Below, one piece after another: positions 26,380-35,077 of a DNA stretch of 64,000 nucleotides; the first letter of the stretch is position 1, and each line of letters opens with the position of its first letter. Origin of the DNA: CAYQIM01 sp964417555 (GTDB taxonomy: Bacteria > Pseudomonadota > Gammaproteobacteria > Diplorickettsiales > Diplorickettsiaceae). The stretch is taken from positions 1-64,000 of the forward strand of contig CAYQIM010000038.1 of the NCBI GenBank assembly GCA_964417555.1, given 5' to 3'. The notes under the pieces were generated by a model. That model did not search any database and was not told the origin of the DNA. It worked only from the letters and a program-made list of their open reading frames with translations. A program made the translations under genes and the position numbers.

Positions 26380-26484
26380 CATATCCGATCACATAACCAT
26401 AAGCAAACGAAAGCCAAGCTTTATAACCAGTATATGCTCGCTCTGAACTTGATCACATCATATTGTAAGTACAAGCGTATAGCC
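26380..26484 (+). repeat. Three-hairpin repeat, right-half copy
   Basis: Matches the right part of the element at 37536-37735: ATATCCGAT, AAGCCAAGC, TATATGCTCGCTCTGAACTT, then AAGTACAAGCGTATA. The left hairpin and central palindrome are missing. It lies between divergent glyQS and trhO. Confidence 0.55.
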
Positions 26485-26551
26485 TTTTTTCCTTCCTTCG
26501 GTGTAAAATCAACGTTAAATTATGACAATTTGAACTTCTTTTTTTGATATT

Positions 26552-27265
26552 ATGTTATCTGTTTTAAACATTTCAGCTTATCGGTTTATACGACTCTCGA
26601 AGAACTTTCTTTCAGAGCTACAAATTAAGTTAAAAAAAGAAACCCAACACTTAGGTCTAAAAGGGACTATTTTACTAAGCCAAGAAGGAATTAATCTGTT
26701 TCTCGCTGGAGAAAGAGAGGCTATTGCTAGTTTTCAAGCTTTATTAAATCAGTTTTCCTGCTTTAAAAACCTCGTAGTCAAAGAAAGCTTTTCAGATTTT
26801 CAGCCTTTCAAAAAAATGCTTGTTAAAATAAAAAAAGAAATTATTCCTTTTGCAATCGATACTATTCATCCTGAAATTCACACTGCCCCTTACATAACCC
26901 CAAAAACACTAAAGAAATGGATTAAAGAACGACCTAACCTGATATTATTGGATACCCGCAATGGCTTTGAAGCAGAATTAGGTAGTTTTGAAAATGCGCT
27001 ACACCTCGATCTTAAGCATTTTAGAGACTTCCCTAAAGCTGTGCAAAAAATGCCTGAAAAAGTCAAAAAATCCCCTGTTGTTACTTTCTGTACAGGGGGT
27101 ATCCGCTGCGAAAAAGCTGCTGAGCTCTTGTTACAGAAAGGATTTAACGAAGTTTATCAATTAGAAGGCGGAATACTGAATTATTTTGAACAGTGTGGTG
27201 GCGAGCATTATAAAGGACTTTGCTTTGTTTTCGATGAAAGAAAGGCGCTAACCCCCTCCTCTTAA
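26552..27265 (+). CDS. trhO: tRNA uridine(34) hydroxylase TrhO (rhodanese-domain YceA)
   Basis: Oxygen-dependent hydroxylation of wobble uridine on the way to cmo5U/mcmo5U. The 237 residues have the N-terminal acylphosphatase-like domain (LGLKGTILLSQEGINLFLAG) and a rhodanese domain with Cys180 in VVTFCTGGIRCEKAA. It is short at the C-terminus compared with E. coli YceA (350), as in many shorter homologues. Stands alone before the parS-like palindrome. Confidence 0.92.
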   Translation: MLSVLNISAYRFIRLSKNFLSELQIKLKKETQHLGLKGTILLSQEGINLFLAGEREAIASFQALLNQFSCFKNLVVKESFSDFQPFKKMLVKIKKEIIPFAIDTIHPEIHTAPYITPKTLKKWIKERPNLILLDTRNGFEAELGSFENALHLDLKHFRDFPKAVQKMPEKVKKSPVVTFCTGGIRCEKAAELLLQKGFNEVYQLEGGILNYFEQCGGEHYKGLCFVFDERKALTPSS

Positions 27266-27383
27266 GACCTTTGATACGGGTTAATATTTCCGCTTTAAAG
27301 CAGTTTACAGCCCATTAATAAACTATTTTCTATTCAGCAGGTAATTCAAAATCTAGCTAGAGGGGCTTTATTGTATCTAAACT

Positions 27384-27405
27384 TAACGTTTCACGTGAAA
27401 CGTTA
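27384..27405. promoter_or_regulatory. parS-like ParB-binding site 1
   Basis: A 22-bp perfect palindrome whose centre is GTTTCACGTGAAAC (27388-27401), matching the parS consensus TGTTNCACGTGAAACA at 14 of 16 positions. It lies about 4 kb from dnaA and next to recF, where chromosomal parS sites normally sit. The stop codon of the broken sugE overlaps its right edge. parA/parB are not in the window. Confidence 0.8.
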
Positions 27406-27722
27406 CTTAGCAACTAATTTTAAACCCAAAATAGAACCTACCAATACCGCTAAGAAAAAAATTCTTAGGAAGCTTACAGGATCTTTAAAAAAAGTATCCC
27501 TATTAGCGCGGTCCCGAAAGCTCCGATTCCTGTCCAAACGGCATAAGCAGTACCTAATGGAATTTGAGCTATTGCTTTATTTAAAAATAACAGACTCAAG
27601 GTGGCAAAAATTAAAAAACCTATCGTATACTTTATCTGTGTAAATCCTTCTGATAGCTTCATACAGGTTGTAAATCCTACTTCAAACAAGCCTGCTATAA
27701 TTAAAATAAACCAAGCGTTCAT
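27403..27722 (-). pseudogene. sugE: SMR-family transporter (SugE-like) with a one-base frameshift
   Basis: The frame from ATG 27722 gives 82 residues: three membrane segments with the SMR signature IPLGTAYAVWTGIGAFG, then GILFLKIL and a stop at 27474. Shifting frame by one base at a run of seven T (minus strand ACTTTTTTTAAAG, near 27492) restores FKDPVSFLRIFFLAVLVGSI and LGLKLVAK, the missing fourth membrane segment, ending at 27403. The restored length is 106 residues (E. coli SugE 105). One lost T explains it. Slippage at the T-run could still yield some full protein. Family role: export of quaternary ammonium or guanidinium compounds. Confidence 0.85.
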
Positions 27723-27774
27723 ATAAACCTCTTCATTACAATTATAGAATTGTATCTTTTAATTAGTGGTCAAT

Positions 27775-28857
27775 CTAGGAATAATGTTTTTCTAAAATAG
27801 CGCCTCTATCCACTTGAAATATTTTACCATTAACCTTATCTCTTAATGCTTTTAACAAATTATCTTCTATTACTGTAATAAAAACTTGTGATTCTAACCC
27901 ATGTAATAATTCAATAAGATAGCCTTGTCTAACAAAATCCAGCTCTGCAAATAGATCATCAAATAAATAAATACACGATTTGTTAGTGCGTTTTTTTAAC
28001 AGTAATCCTTGAGCTAATTGTAACGCATAAGCTAATAATTTTTGTTCCCCGCGTGATAACACTTCATGAACCGGATTATTCCGCAATTTAATTAATAAAT
28101 CTGCTCGTTGAGGACCATACTGGGTATAACCTAACGTTGAATCACGCAAAAAAGATTGGGATAAAACTTTTTCTAAAGTGCTTTGCTTATCCCAGCCTTG
28201 ATGGAACTCAATCTTCAAATCTTCTAAGTTGACTAAGTTTCCTATTAACTCCATGATTAATGGCGTTAATTGTTGTAAATATTTTTCCCGCATGTACGTT
28301 ATTTCAATAGAAAAATCTATTAACTGTGAATCCCAAACTTTAATCTGCTCGGAAAGCACGTGCGATTGCAAAGCTGCGTTTCTTTGTTTCAATGTCTGTT
28401 GAAATTTTTGCCATACTGAAAAAAATTGGGGTTCCACGTGAAACACACCCCAATCTATAAATTGCCGTCGTGGCTTAGGTCCTCCACTTAATAAAGCATA
28501 GCTATTTGGATGAACTAATTGAACCGGCAGCATTTTAACTAATTCACCAATTGAAACAATATCATTGTCAATTTTGATTCGAGTTTTACCGCGCCGTGTT
28601 TTTTCCAGCCCTAAAGTAGTAGCGCCTTGCCCTAAAACAACAGAAAATAAATTAAACTGGTTAGCATCATAATGGATAGCACGGCTTGCTAAAGCACTAC
28701 GAAAAGAACGCCCTAAACTCAAAAAATAGATAGCTTCTAATAAACTTGATTTCCCACTGCCATTAGGACCATAAATAAAATTAAAACGGGGTGAAAACGC
28801 TAAATCAAGCGTGGAAAGATTTCTGAACTGGTTTATTTTTAAACGAGCTACCTGCAT
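27775..28857 (-). CDS. recF: DNA replication and repair protein RecF
   Basis: SMC-like ATPase that helps load RecA at gaps with RecO and RecR. The 360 residues (E. coli 357) show Walker A YGPNGSGKSSLLEAIY near the N-terminus, the ABC-like signature VLSRGEQKLLAYALQLAQG and Walker B CIYLFDDLFAELD. Follows dnaN by 6 bp in the usual dnaA-dnaN-recF order; gyrB does not follow. A second parS-like site lies inside the gene at 28430-28445. Confidence 0.96.
   Translation of the reverse strand: MQVARLKINQFRNLSTLDLAFSPRFNFIYGPNGSGKSSLLEAIYFLSLGRSFRSALASRAIHYDANQFNLFSVVLGQGATTLGLEKTRRGKTRIKIDNDIVSIGELVKMLPVQLVHPNSYALLSGGPKPRRQFIDWGVFHVEPQFFSVWQKFQQTLKQRNAALQSHVLSEQIKVWDSQLIDFSIEITYMREKYLQQLTPLIMELIGNLVNLEDLKIEFHQGWDKQSTLEKVLSQSFLRDSTLGYTQYGPQRADLLIKLRNNPVHEVLSRGEQKLLAYALQLAQGLLLKKRTNKSCIYLFDDLFAELDFVRQGYLIELLHGLESQVFITVIEDNLLKALRDKVNGKIFQVDRGAILEKHYS
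28430..28445. promoter_or_regulatory. parS-like ParB-binding site 2, inside recF
   Basis: GGTTCCACGTGAAACA matches the parS consensus TGTTNCACGTGAAACA at 15 of 16 positions. It is 1.03 kb from site 1 and falls in recF coding sequence (segment GVFHVEPQF on the minus strand). Two close matches within 1.1 kb of each other next to the replication-initiation genes make chance unlikely. Confidence 0.82.
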
Positions 28858-28863
28858 GAAAAC

Positions 28864-29973
28864 TTATAAACGCATCGGCATAATGACGTAAACGCTTGAA
28901 TTTTCTTCAACTGCTTCAAGCCTTACGCTCGCATCGGCTTTAGTTAATGTTATTTTTACAAGTCCTGCTGGCAAGCTATTTAATACATCCATCAGATAGC
29001 TTATATTAAAAGCAACAGCAATCGCTTCGCCCGAATAAAGAACATCCAGGTGATCTTCTGCTTCTTCTTGATCAAGGTTATTAGCAAAAATTCGTAGCGT
29101 ATTATCAGACATTTCCAAACAGATACTTCTATGTTTATCATTTGACAAAACACCCACCCGCGCCAGAGAAGCTTTAAGGTGGTCCCTATCAACCGTTAGA
29201 ACTTTATCGCCACTTTGAGGGATAACATGGCCATAGTTTGGAAATTTTCCATCAATAAGTTTAGAAGTAAAGGTATAGTCTTGCATATTAACGCGCAGTT
29301 GATTGTTACTTAACAAAATAGTTAAATCACCTTCTTCATCATTTAATAAGCGCGATAGTTCATAAATAGCTTTTCGTGGAACTATAATTTGGTTATTACC
29401 CATTATACTGGCGTCTTTTATACTCAGCGCTAAACGATGCCCGTCTGTTGCTACAGCACGCAAGTTCCCCTGACCTAACTCCCATAACATTCCGTTTAGA
29501 TAATAACGTACGTCCTGCTGCGCCATCGCAAAGTTGGTTGCTTCTATTAAAGCGCGTAACTGTTTTTGTGAAAGCACAAACGTTAATTGTTCATATGAAA
29601 GATGTGTTGATTCTTCCGAGATAGGAAAATCGGTAGCAGGTAAGGTCGCTAAATTAAAACGACTGCGTCCGCATTGAAGAATAAGCTTGTCGCCTTTCTG
29701 TTGAAACCTTAGATCGCTTCCCTCATCTAAACTTCGACAAATATCCACAAGTTTTCGCGCTGGAACGGTAATTTTACCATCTTTTCCTGCCTTTTCTAAA
29801 GTGACGCGGCCTGATAATTCCACTTCCATATCTGTCCCTAATAAAGACAATTCTTTTTCTTGTAGATTTAAAAAAACATTGGAAAGAATAGGTAGTGTCT
29901 GACGACGCTCAATAACCGCTGTCACTGCTTGCAGCGGTTTTAATAAAACTTCTCGATTAATAGTAAACTGCAT
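28864..29973 (-). CDS. dnaN: DNA polymerase III beta subunit (sliding clamp)
   Basis: Ring-shaped processivity clamp for DNA polymerase III. The 369 residues (E. coli 366) start MQFTINREVLLKPLQAVTAV, contain RRQTLPILSNVFL and end with the hydrophobic VYVIMPMRL that is typical of the clamp C-terminus. Spaced 9 bp from dnaA and 6 bp from recF, so probably one operon. Confidence 0.97.
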   Translation of the reverse strand: MQFTINREVLLKPLQAVTAVIERRQTLPILSNVFLNLQEKELSLLGTDMEVELSGRVTLEKAGKDGKITVPARKLVDICRSLDEGSDLRFQQKGDKLILQCGRSRFNLATLPATDFPISEESTHLSYEQLTFVLSQKQLRALIEATNFAMAQQDVRYYLNGMLWELGQGNLRAVATDGHRLALSIKDASIMGNNQIIVPRKAIYELSRLLNDEEGDLTILLSNNQLRVNMQDYTFTSKLIDGKFPNYGHVIPQSGDKVLTVDRDHLKASLARVGVLSNDKHRSICLEMSDNTLRIFANNLDQEEAEDHLDVLYSGEAIAVAFNISYLMDVLNSLPAGLVKITLTKADASVRLEAVEENSSVYVIMPMRL

Positions 29974-29982
29974 TTGCTCTCC

Positions 29983-31332
29983 TCAATTCGATAAAGTACG
30001 CAATAAATTTATAAAATCTTCGGCAACACCCGTGTTTGCTTTCTTTAATTCATCTATCTTTCGGTACGCATGCAACACTGTGGTGTGATCACGCCCACCA
30101 AAGGCACGACCGAGCTCAGGTAAACTATGATTAGTTAACTCTTTAGCCAAGGCCATCGCAATTTGCCTGGCCCTGGCTAAAGAAGAGGTACGGCGCTTAG
30201 AAATTAAATCAGATACTTTAATTTTATAGTACTCAGCAACTGTTTTAATAATATTATCTACGGTTACTAATTTATCTTGTAAAGCAAGTACGTCCTTTAT
30301 TGCTTCTCTCACTAACTCTAAGGTAATCTGACGTCCAGTAAATTGAGCATAAGCAATTACTCTTTTTAGAACACCTTCTAACTCTCTCACATTGGAATGA
30401 ATACGTTTACCAATAAAGAAAGCAACTTCCTGAGGTAAACACACTTTTGTTTGTTCAGCTTTACTAATTAAAATAGCAACGCGTGTCTCAAGATCCGGTG
30501 GCTCTATAGCAACTGTAAGTCCCCAACCTAAACGTGATTTTAATCTTTCTTCCACACCGGACATTTCTTTAGGATAACGATCGCAAGTTAATACAATTTG
30601 TTGTTGACTTTCTAATAAAGTGTTAAACGTATGAAAAAATTCTTCTTGAGAACGATCTTTTCCAGCAAAAAATTGAATATCATCAATCAGCAGTGCATCT
30701 AAAGAACGATAATACGTTTTAAAATCATTGATTGTGTTAGTTTGCAGCGCTTTAATCATATCCGCTACAAAACGCTCAGAGTGTAAATAAAGCACTTTTG
30801 CATGAGGATTTTTATTTAAAATAGAATTTCCAATCGCGTGCATCAGATGAGTTTTACCTAAACCTACTCCTCCGTAAAGTAACAAAGGATTATAAGCTCC
30901 ACCCGGATTTTCAGAGACTTGTACACTTGCCGCACGTGCTAATTGATTTGATTTACCTTCAACAAAATTTACAAATGTAAAATTAACGTTGATATGGGTC
31001 GAGGACAATTTAACCGCTTTAGTTTGGACTTTCACTTCTTGTGACTGCCGCAATAAAGATGTCCCTGTTACTTGATTAGCGCGACTACCAACCCTTAAGA
31101 TTACTTCAGAAGGTACATCATCCAATTGTGTTAAAATTTGATTAATCTGTACCAAAAAACGTTCATTCACACAATGTAATACAAATTGATTAGGCGCCCA
31201 TAATACAAGTTGATCCTCTTTTTGCTCTGCCTGCAATGGCCGAATCCATGTATTAAAATCTTGAAGAGAAATATGGTTTTGTAATCGGTCTAAACATTTT
31301 TGCCAAACGAAGGTTTCTAAAACGGTGGTCAC
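29983..31332 (-). CDS. dnaA: Chromosomal replication initiator DnaA
   Basis: Binds DnaA boxes and melts the origin. The 449 residues contain domain I (FVWQKCLDRLQNHISLQDF), the AAA+ domain with Walker A GGVGLGKTHLMHAIG and Walker B ALLIDDIQFFAGK, and the domain IV DNA-binding signature GRDHTTVLHAYRKI. Start is GTG at 31332 with GAGGA seven bases upstream. A possible promoter on the minus strand is TTGCTA (31383-31378) and TATATT (31359-31354), 18-bp spacing, whose -35 lies in a palindromic element. Confidence 0.97.
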   Translation of the reverse strand: MTTVLETFVWQKCLDRLQNHISLQDFNTWIRPLQAEQKEDQLVLWAPNQFVLHCVNERFLVQINQILTQLDDVPSEVILRVGSRANQVTGTSLLRQSQEVKVQTKAVKLSSTHINVNFTFVNFVEGKSNQLARAASVQVSENPGGAYNPLLLYGGVGLGKTHLMHAIGNSILNKNPHAKVLYLHSERFVADMIKALQTNTINDFKTYYRSLDALLIDDIQFFAGKDRSQEEFFHTFNTLLESQQQIVLTCDRYPKEMSGVEERLKSRLGWGLTVAIEPPDLETRVAILISKAEQTKVCLPQEVAFFIGKRIHSNVRELEGVLKRVIAYAQFTGRQITLELVREAIKDVLALQDKLVTVDNIIKTVAEYYKIKVSDLISKRRTSSLARARQIAMALAKELTNHSLPELGRAFGGRDHTTVLHAYRKIDELKKANTGVAEDFINLLRTLSN

Positions 31333-31366
31333 AATAATTCCTCTATTAGATTAAATATATTCACAG

Positions 31367-31452
31367 CAGTTGAATTTTAGCAAGGCACTGCGAAAACAAT
31401 CGCCGTATTTAAGGATTGCAAATTGATCGGGAACGCAGACAAAAATTCAAGT
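31367..31452. repeat. Second, diverged copy of the recX-type palindromic element
   Basis: Ends GTTGAATTTTAGCAAGGCAC and CAGACAAAAATTCAAG form imperfect inverted repeats, and the core AAGGATTGCAAATTGA is identical to the copy at 3757-3855. Here the core leads into no open frame. It lies directly upstream of dnaA and may contribute part of its promoter. Confidence 0.65.
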
Positions 31453-31784
31453 ACAAAGAATATAAAAACATTTAACCGCCCCAAGTTCATATCACAATTC
31501 TTATAGCTTATCTACCCTCAATATGATTTTTAAAAGCCAATAAAATATGTATAAGAGATGATAATATACTACCCTTAGCTAAATTTGCGAGCTCCTACCT
31601 TTTATACCGCTCGCACTCAAATATGTGAACTTTTCAAATTCGTGCTTACCTGATCATTAACGGATTAAGCAAAGTTTTTTTATGTCGCGCCGCACCTATC
31701 TCAAAACAAACACTCACCTGACGAGGAATAGTGCATTTTGCGTAATTAATAATGGAAAAGCCCCCTTAATAAGCAAAATAAGGT

Positions 31785-32012
31785 GTAGGGAATCGCCATC
31801 GCGATGTGTTTACTATCCAAAAAGAATGTTTTTGAAGTGCAATGAAAATATATCTATTGCACTTGAAGTTCGCAACCTCAAGTGCCTTATTTGCGCGATG
31901 GAGATTTTCAAGAGAATAACCCCTTTTCTCCTCGTGAACAACGGCCCCTTCGTGTAATTGGTATACCGCTCGTTATGTGTTTGAAAGACTCGTATCTTCA
32001 GGTAAGAGAAGT
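31785..32012 (+). repeat. Three-hairpin repeat with an extra inverted fragment
   Basis: A near-complete copy from about 31846: TATTGCACTTGAAGTTCGCA then CTCAAGTG (first hairpin), TTGCGCGATGGAGATTTTCA, a worn central palindrome, GTGTAATTGGTATACCGCTCG and TCTTCAGGTA. It is preceded at 31785-31845 by a shorter piece in opposite orientation (CGCCATCGCGATG ... TTTGAAGTGCAATG). The pair lies in the middle of the dnaA-rpmH spacer. An open frame crossing it (31682-31957) is not a gene. Confidence 0.65.
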
Positions 32013-32050
32013 ATATATCTGCATGTGAAGCTATAGAATTAAAAATTCAA

Positions 32051-32190
32051 ATGGGTAAGCATGGGTAAGCGTACAACATTGTGGATATCTGGTATAAAAT
32101 TTGTGTAGTGTTTGACTATGAAAAAGCGACAATAAAAAATACTCTTAATTTCCTTTTAGACATGCACAGCTATACTCAGCTTATCCAAAA
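32051..32190. other. Candidate replication origin segment in the 1.4-kb dnaA-rpmH spacer
   Basis: The spacer 31333-32718 holds no recognisable gene. Besides two repeat elements it contains two 9-mers one base away from the DnaA box: TGTGGATAT at 32080-32088 (reverse orientation) and TTATCCAAA at 32181-32189, with a 10-bp tandem repeat ATGGGTAAGC at 32051-32070 and AT-rich tracts from 32200 to 32300. Position between dnaA and rpmH is a classic origin site. Only two weak boxes are visible, so this is a candidate, not a demonstrated origin. Confidence 0.4.
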
Positions 32191-32640
32191 CTAATTTTAG
32201 CGCTAAGCTTATGAAAAAAAAAGGAAAAAGTGGGTTACTAACAGAATTGCTCTTCCTTTATCATCATTCCTATCTATTCAATAAATTTATTATTAATAAT
32301 AACGGTTTTAACAATCAAGCACTTTAAATTTTTGAACTCTGGCATAAAAGTTGTATGACTTATTCTTACCTTTACGTTCAGTGTATAAAGAACTTAAGTG
32401 TTTACCTTAAAAGCATACTTTCGGGTATGCCCGTTATTTAAATCATAAAAGATAATAAATAGTCTATTTTAAGTCGTTTAAATTGCCTTACGGATAATTT
32501 TTTAGCCTCGTTTGGGTAGCTAAAGTAAAAGAAAACCGCTTTTTACTTTTTAAGTTCTTTAGAAATAGGCAAGTTATAAACTGGCCTAAAACCTATGATT
32601 TGAGGTCTGAGTTACATGGCCGGGCCTTCATTAAGATAAA

Positions 32641-32669
32641 TTGACAATCTAAAAAGGGTCACCTAAGAT
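32641..32669 (+). promoter_or_regulatory. Probable sigma-70 promoter of rpmH-rnpA
   Basis: TTGACA at 32641-32646 and TAAGAT at 32664-32669 with 17-bp spacing, 50 bp before the rpmH start. The -35 is consensus and the -10 has two changes. Confidence 0.6.
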
Positions 32670-32718
32670 ACTCAGTCTTTAAAAGACAACAGTTTCCCTA
32701 AATGGTGTAGTCAGCATT

Positions 32719-32853
32719 ATGAAAAGAACATATCAGCCCAGTAATCTTAAGCGAAAAAGAACACATGGATTTAGAGCAAGAATGGCTACTAAAAAAGGCC
32801 GCCTTATACTCAAACGACGACGTGCGAAGGGTCGTTGGCGCTTAACAGCCTAG
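32719..32853 (+). CDS. rpmH: Ribosomal protein bL34
   Basis: Encodes the 44-residue protein of the large ribosomal subunit, beginning MKRTYQPSNLKRKRTHGFRA and ending KGRWRLTA, an almost canonical L34. It is too short for a 60-codon cutoff but unmistakable. The start ATG lies 50 bp after a promoter. Immediately after the stop the sequence AGCC-tagttttt-GGGCT followed by seven T may form a weak attenuator before rnpA. Confidence 0.98.
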   Translation: MKRTYQPSNLKRKRTHGFRARMATKKGRLILKRRRAKGRWRLTA

Positions 32854-32872
32854 TTTTTGGGCTTTTTTTCAT

Positions 32873-33232
32873 TTGATAGCGAATTATCGGCTGGTTAAGT
32901 CGAGACGGCTGGGCTGTACCGAGGATTTTAAGCAAGTTTTTCGACAAGGTATTAAGATTAGGCAAGGTTGTTTGGCGACTTATTCTAAGCCTAATAACTT
33001 GGGGTATGCCCGATTAGGGCTAGCTATTACGAAAAAAGTAGCCCCTAATGCGACATCTAGGAACTGGATTAAACGTAATATCCGCGAAAGTTTTAGACAT
33101 AATCTGAACTTATTAGCTGGTTTAGATATCGTTATAACGGTTACAAGCCAGTGTCTTTCTAATAAACAGCTTTTACGGTGCGATTTAGATAAACAATGGG
33201 CAAGGTTACTGATATATTACAAAAAAGTCTGA
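32873..33232 (+). CDS. rnpA: Ribonuclease P protein component
   Basis: Basic protein that assists RNase P RNA in processing tRNA 5' ends. The 119 residues contain RLVKSRRLGCTEDFKQVFRQ, then RLGLAITKKVAPNATSRNWI followed by KRNIRESFR, the family signature. The start is TTG at 32873, 20 bp after rpmH; no better in-frame start is available and the ribosome site is weak, matching the low expression usual for this gene. The 3' end overlaps yidD by 37 bp. Confidence 0.94.
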   Translation: MIANYRLVKSRRLGCTEDFKQVFRQGIKIRQGCLATYSKPNNLGYARLGLAITKKVAPNATSRNWIKRNIRESFRHNLNLLAGLDIVITVTSQCLSNKQLLRCDLDKQWARLLIYYKKV

Positions 33233-33450
33233 TCTTTTTATTACAGGTATATCGTTACGCAATAAGCCCAGTGATAGGCTACAATTGTCGTTTTTATCCG
33301 AGCTGTTCAGAATATGCACACTTAGCAATAAAGCAATACGGTAGCTATGTAGGTCTATGTATGACAATAAAACGCTTACTGTGCTGTCATCCTTGGCATC
33401 CAGGCGGTTATGATCCCGTCCAAAAATCCTTAAAACCACCAATAGAATGA
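33196..33450 (+). CDS. yidD: Membrane protein insertion efficiency factor YidD
   Basis: Small membrane-associated protein that aids YidC-dependent insertion. The 84 residues carry the family core GYNCRFYPSCSEYAHLAI and RLLCCHPWHPGGYDPV. The ATG at 33196 overlaps the end of rnpA by 37 bp, an overlap common in this cluster. Confidence 0.94.
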   Translation: MGKVTDILQKSLIFLLQVYRYAISPVIGYNCRFYPSCSEYAHLAIKQYGSYVGLCMTIKRLLCCHPWHPGGYDPVQKSLKPPIE

Positions 33451-33458
33451 GTTAATTT

Positions 33459-35063
33459 ATGGAACTGGCTCGTGTTTTCTTATTAGGCGCCTTATTTTTA
33501 ATAGCATTTATGCTATGGAATGCTTGGCAAAATGAATATCCTAACGTCCAAGCAATAAAAGTTTCAACACCCATTGAAAAAAAGGAAATAGCCTCTGAGT
33601 TAAAAAAACTACCTAATACTCAGTTGCCAATGGCCAGCAATAGCCAACAGCAGTATATTCATGTAAAAACCGATACCTTAGACCTTCTAATCGATACTCA
33701 AGGGGGAAATATTGTTCAGGCAAGTCTTTTAAACTATCCAGAGCAGGATAATGATCCTAATTCTTCACCCTTCCAATTACTTAGTAAAAATTCAGCAAAT
33801 TATTACGTTGCCCAGAGTGGTTTAGCAGGCTCAGATAAACAGGGACTCCAGTATCGAAGTTCACAGATAAACTATAGTTTAGCGCCTGGACAGTCAGAAC
33901 TTGATGTTAATTTAGTTTGTACGAGTTGTGGAAATGTAGTGATACAGAAACAGTTCGTTTTCAAGCGAGGTGATTATTTAGTTCCTATTAATTATCAGAT
34001 AACGAATCGTAGTAATGTTGCTTGGAAAGGGCAGCTTTATACACAGTTTCAACAAAAAAAGCGTGTTTCCCCGCGTAGCCTATTTAATATCACTTCTTAT
34101 ATAGGTGGAGCAATTTCTACGCAGGAAAAACCTTATCAAAAAATAAGTTTTGATAAAATGGGTGAAGGAATTTCTACAGTAACAGAAAATGGCTGGGTTG
34201 CTATGCTACAGCATTACTTTATTAGTGCTTGGGTTCCGCCCACAGGACCGTATCATTTTTACAGCTATGGGAAAGATGATATTTATACTTTAGGCATGTT
34301 GGGTAATCCATTTACAGTTGAGCCTGGCGCGCAATATACAAGCCAGCTTAAGCTTTATTTGGGCCCAGAAAGTATGGATCGCTTAAAAGCGGTTGCACCT
34401 CATCTAAATTTAACGGTGGATTACGGCATCCTATGGTTTATCTCAATGGCTCTTTTTTGGCTATTGAAGCAAATTCACCACATTGTTGGTAATTGGGGTT
34501 GGTCCATCGTTATCGTCACTGTGCTCATTAAGTTAGCTTTTTACCATTTATCAGCTAAGAGCTATCGGTCGATGGCAGCCATGCGTAATCTACAGCCACG
34601 TTTAAACGCACTTAAAGAGCGTTATGGAGACGATAGACAGAAGTTAACTCAGGCGACTATGGAACTCTATAAGGCAGAGAAGGTAAACCCTTTAGGGGGC
34701 TGTTTGCCTATATTGGTACAGATTCCAGTGTTTATTGCACTTTATTGGATGATTTTAGAAAGTGTTGAATTACGCCAAGCACCTTTTATTTTTTGGATTC
34801 ACGATTTATCAACCAAAGACCCTTATTATATTTTGCCTATCCTAATGGGTCTCACCATGTTTGTTCAGCAGCGTTTAAATCCGCCGCCACCGGATCCTAC
34901 GCAGGCTAAAGTTATGCAGTTTTTGCCAATATTCTTTACTGCCTTGTTTTTAAATTTTCCTTCCGGGTTGGTATTGTATTGGGTTGTTAACAACAGTCTA
35001 TCCATTTTACAACAGTGGTTTATTATGCGCCGAATGGAAACACAGTTTGGTCAAAAAAACTAA
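33459..35063 (+). CDS. yidC: Membrane protein insertase YidC
   Basis: Inner-membrane insertase/chaperone (Oxa1 family). The 534 residues begin with a membrane anchor (VFLLGALFLIAFMLWNAW), then the large periplasmic P1 domain, then five membrane segments from about residue 320, including NPLGGCLPILVQIPVFIALY. Starts 8 bp after yidD. Full length (E. coli 548). Confidence 0.96.
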   Translation: MELARVFLLGALFLIAFMLWNAWQNEYPNVQAIKVSTPIEKKEIASELKKLPNTQLPMASNSQQQYIHVKTDTLDLLIDTQGGNIVQASLLNYPEQDNDPNSSPFQLLSKNSANYYVAQSGLAGSDKQGLQYRSSQINYSLAPGQSELDVNLVCTSCGNVVIQKQFVFKRGDYLVPINYQITNRSNVAWKGQLYTQFQQKKRVSPRSLFNITSYIGGAISTQEKPYQKISFDKMGEGISTVTENGWVAMLQHYFISAWVPPTGPYHFYSYGKDDIYTLGMLGNPFTVEPGAQYTSQLKLYLGPESMDRLKAVAPHLNLTVDYGILWFISMALFWLLKQIHHIVGNWGWSIVIVTVLIKLAFYHLSAKSYRSMAAMRNLQPRLNALKERYGDDRQKLTQATMELYKAEKVNPLGGCLPILVQIPVFIALYWMILESVELRQAPFIFWIHDLSTKDPYYILPILMGLTMFVQQRLNPPPPDPTQAKVMQFLPIFFTALFLNFPSGLVLYWVVNNSLSILQQWFIMRRMETQFGQKN

Positions 35064-35077
35064 GTAAACGTTAAAAT

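Noticed and set aside
27371..27643. 90-codon plus-strand frame
   Set aside because: Antisense to the frameshifted sugE and starting in front of the parS palindrome; the minus-strand SMR reading explains the sequence fully.
31682..31957. 91-codon open frame in the dnaA-rpmH spacer
   Set aside because: It is made largely of three-hairpin repeat sequence; composition is not protein-like and there is no ribosome site.
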